Below, one piece after another: positions 62,436 through 64,000 of a DNA stretch of 64,000 nucleotides. Each line of letters starts with the position of its first letter. Position 1 is the stretch's first letter. The notes under the pieces are model-generated. The model did no database searches and was not told the origin of the DNA. It worked only from the letters and a program-made list of their open reading frames with translations. The position numbers and the translations under genes were made by a program. The stretch is from an uncultured Eubacteriales bacterium (GTDB taxonomy: Bacteria; Bacillota; Clostridia; Oscillospirales; Oscillospiraceae), in the NCBI GenBank assembly GCA_900546295.1, contig URCK01000001.1:1-64000 (forward strand), given 5' to 3'.

Positions 62436-62672
62436 AAAACAAAGCCTCCGTCCCTATCCATAGGGGCGAAGGCTTTTATGCTTCACGGTACCACCCTAAT
62501 TATCCTTTCCCCGTGGGAAAGGCATCTTAGCCGTCCGGTAACGGAGACGAGACGTTCCACTCTTCGCGGACTGCTCCAAAGCGGCTGCTTCGCACCGGTC
62601 GCCGAGGGCTTTCACCATCCCCCTCTCGCTTCAGACTCGTTTGCAAAGCTAACTTTTTCATCGCGTTTCATG
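62436..62672 (-). promoter_or_regulatory. T-box riboswitch, alanine type
   Basis: T-box core AGGGTGGTACCGTG (minus strand, 62497-62484), a terminator whose stem (AAAGCCT...AGGCTTT type) ends in T7 near 62436, and a stem I segment with GCC (62609-62607) in GGTGAAAGCCC as Ala specifier. Controls the lipoprotein-alaS-DUF4250-HIT operon. Confidence 0.9.
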
Positions 62673-62678
62673 CGTGAT

Positions 62679-62706
62679 ATTATATCCCAAATCTCATTTT
62701 TGTCAA
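62679..62706 (-). promoter_or_regulatory. SigA-type promoter of the alaS T-box operon
   Basis: Minus-strand TTGACA (62706-62701), 16-bp spacer, consensus TATAAT (62684-62679). Confidence 0.85.
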
Positions 62707-62717
62707 GCAACAGATCA

Positions 62718-63995
62718 TCACAACAACGGTATCTTTTTCATCAGTTCCGCTTCCGAGATAATTTTCGTAGGGGTGGCGTCCGATACAAAGATCATGCTGT
62801 CATAAAGCACTGCGGGCGGCTGAAACATCCGATAGCTTGGCGGGAGCAGCCGCATCAGGAGCGAATAGCTTTCTCCCAGATTCCCGAGAGTGGTGTATTC
62901 AGCAATCTCGCCGCCAAGTTCCGAGTGTTCCGGGATTTTTGCAAAATCAAGCCAGCAGCGATCATATCCGGCGAGTTTTGCCGCCTTAGCCAAGGGGTCA
63001 TGGGAATAAAACACCTGCTCGGTGCGTTTGCCGGATGACCTCGCCGGCAGATTGCAGCGCGTTTTATAAAAATCCGTACCGATCGCATAGTAACCATTCT
63101 CTGCGTCCTCGGACAATATTTTCCCCATGGAGTCGTAGCTGCCCCATTTTGCAACATGGCTGTTGTGACCCGTTACAAAGATGCGTTCATGGCCGCGCTG
63201 CTGCTCCTGCTGAAAGATCCACTTCACATTTTCCGCCATGAATTCATCTCGCAGCGCGCCGCCGTCAGCGGTCGGCACGCTTTGCAATTCGCAATATTGC
63301 AGCAGCATATCCGCATAATGGAGCGTCTTGTCGGATGCGCCGCTGCTTTCCAGTTCATTCTTTACCCGTGAGAAAATCTCTGTCTGCGCAGAGAGACCGT
63401 ATGCGGGGTTCAAATTCTCTCCCTCCGCGAGCTTCTCCAACTCGGTCGTGTCGATGTTCGATTCCGCGCAGCCTTCCATCAAAAATTGAAGCGTGCGGGA
63501 AATTCTCTGCATATCAAAGCCGTAAAAGCGAACATCCTCCCCCGCCGAAGCGTTTTCGTTGTATTCACGCAGATAGGAGACGAGTTCTGTCATCTCCTCC
63601 GTTCGATAAATGGCAAAGCCGATCGCAGCCGCAGCCTCCTGCGCAGTTCCCTCCCCGCCGTGGATATACCGATCGACCGCTTCGCATCCGCCGCAGTCGC
63701 CCTCAAGCGCAAACGCCCTGACGCCGCGCTCTTCGAGCAGTTTTTTGAAGACCTCCAGCTTCAATCGCTGGAATTCAACGTTTCCGTGCGTTGCCTCGCC
63801 CAGTGCGATGATCTTTTTCTCTTCCGGGATAGAAAGGGCTTCCACCGGGAGCGCATATTCTTGAAGCTCATCCACATTGGCGGCTTCCCCTGTGGAAAAA
63901 CCGCCGAAACGCATGAAGACAATTAACAACAACAGCGCGGCGAACATCGCTCCCAATAGAATATATCTGATCTTGCATTTTTCTTTTTTCTTCAT
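62718..63995 (-). CDS. Membrane-anchored erythromycin-esterase-like protein
   Basis: 425 aa from ATG 63995; a GTG one codon earlier and an upstream extension beyond the window cannot be excluded. One N-terminal transmembrane helix (ILLGAMFAALLLLIVFM). Ere-type domain: IIALGEATHGNVEFQRLK with Glu and His near residues 66-70, FALEGDCGGCEAVDRYI near 95-112, and GHNSHVAKWGS near 290 with His pair. Ere enzymes hydrolyse macrolide lactones, but many homologs have other, unknown substrates; resistance should not be assumed. Confidence 0.82.
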   Translation of the reverse strand: MKKKEKCKIRYILLGAMFAALLLLIVFMRFGGFSTGEAANVDELQEYALPVEALSIPEEKKIIALGEATHGNVEFQRLKLEVFKKLLEERGVRAFALEGDCGGCEAVDRYIHGGEGTAQEAAAAIGFAIYRTEEMTELVSYLREYNENASAGEDVRFYGFDMQRISRTLQFLMEGCAESNIDTTELEKLAEGENLNPAYGLSAQTEIFSRVKNELESSGASDKTLHYADMLLQYCELQSVPTADGGALRDEFMAENVKWIFQQEQQRGHERIFVTGHNSHVAKWGSYDSMGKILSEDAENGYYAIGTDFYKTRCNLPARSSGKRTEQVFYSHDPLAKAAKLAGYDRCWLDFAKIPEHSELGGEIAEYTTLGNLGESYSLLMRLLPPSYRMFQPPAVLYDSMIFVSDATPTKIISEAELMKKIPLL

Positions 63996-64000
63996 CACCG

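Noticed and set aside
62718..63995. Macrolide-resistance gene call
   Set aside because: Only the Ere fold and a few residues are visible; many homologs do not act on macrolides, so the functional label was not used.

Overview
The window looks like a chromosome segment of a GC-rich, spore-forming, strictly fermentative Clostridia, most plausibly an Oscillospiraceae (Ruminococcaceae-type) gut anaerobe. The reasons are the sporulation genes (spoIVA, spoVM, spoIIM, sigG, sigH, yunB, ymxH), Gram-positive T-box leaders, a class A RNase P RNA, a PPi-type phosphofructokinase and GC-rich Firmicutes gene families. The genus assignment is inference. I saw no CRISPR array, tRNA gene, complete insertion sequence or prophage.

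Layout. 1-2.5 kb: 3' part of radA, then a solitary Xer-type recombinase. 2.6-4.7 kb: a promoter, a structured leader with an intrinsic terminator, and a secreted SLH/beta-lactamase-fold protein. 4.7-8.9 kb: a carbon module (split transketolase, class II aldolase, PPi-type PFK). 8.9-12.6 kb: a minus-strand spore-coat cluster (59-aa membrane protein, the 26-aa SpoVM peptide, a SPOCS/LysM protein, SpoIVA). 12.7-18.2 kb: aminotransferase, then ligA, yunB and murD. 18.3-18.8 kb: rnpB. 18.8-28.9 kb: a minus-strand housekeeping run (ECF S-component, trmK-nif3-yebC, sigH, glmM, ruvC-ruvA-small membrane protein-ruvB, xerD, spoIIM). 29.0-34.0 kb: SpoIID/LytB protein-queA-tgt-yajC-TIGR04086 protein-Cys peptide. 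34.1-36.8 kb: dapA, then T-box-controlled tyrS.

36.7-44.8 kb is the most notable part: OLE RNA-oapA-dxs-tlyA-nadK-argR-recN plus a degenerate M28-like membrane protein. This is the classical OLE neighbourhood, with an uncoded stretch of about 650 nt preceding a four-helix membrane protein that carries a DxxxD motif. 44.9-51.0 kb: tsf, rpsB, ymxH, gltS, sigG and an FAD oxidoreductase. 51.0-64.0 kb: glnS, a RNase M5-like Toprim protein, holA, comEC with an overlapping XRE regulator, HIT, DUF4250, alaS and a lipoprotein under an alanine T-box, and an erythromycin-esterase-like protein.

The 51-59 kb part also holds three copies of a roughly 255-270 bp non-coding element. Each lies directly after the stop codon of a gene or operon and in the same orientation relative to it. 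The copies share several hairpins in which both sides of a stem change together between copies, so the element looks selected as structured RNA. I do not recognise it; it is my leading candidate for something undescribed. Other second-look items are a Cys-rich 47-aa peptide after the TIGR04086 gene, two unassigned structured leaders, a 52-aa membrane protein inside the ruv cluster, and several very small genes below usual ORF cutoffs. All coordinates of short sites were counted by eye and may be off by one or two bases.
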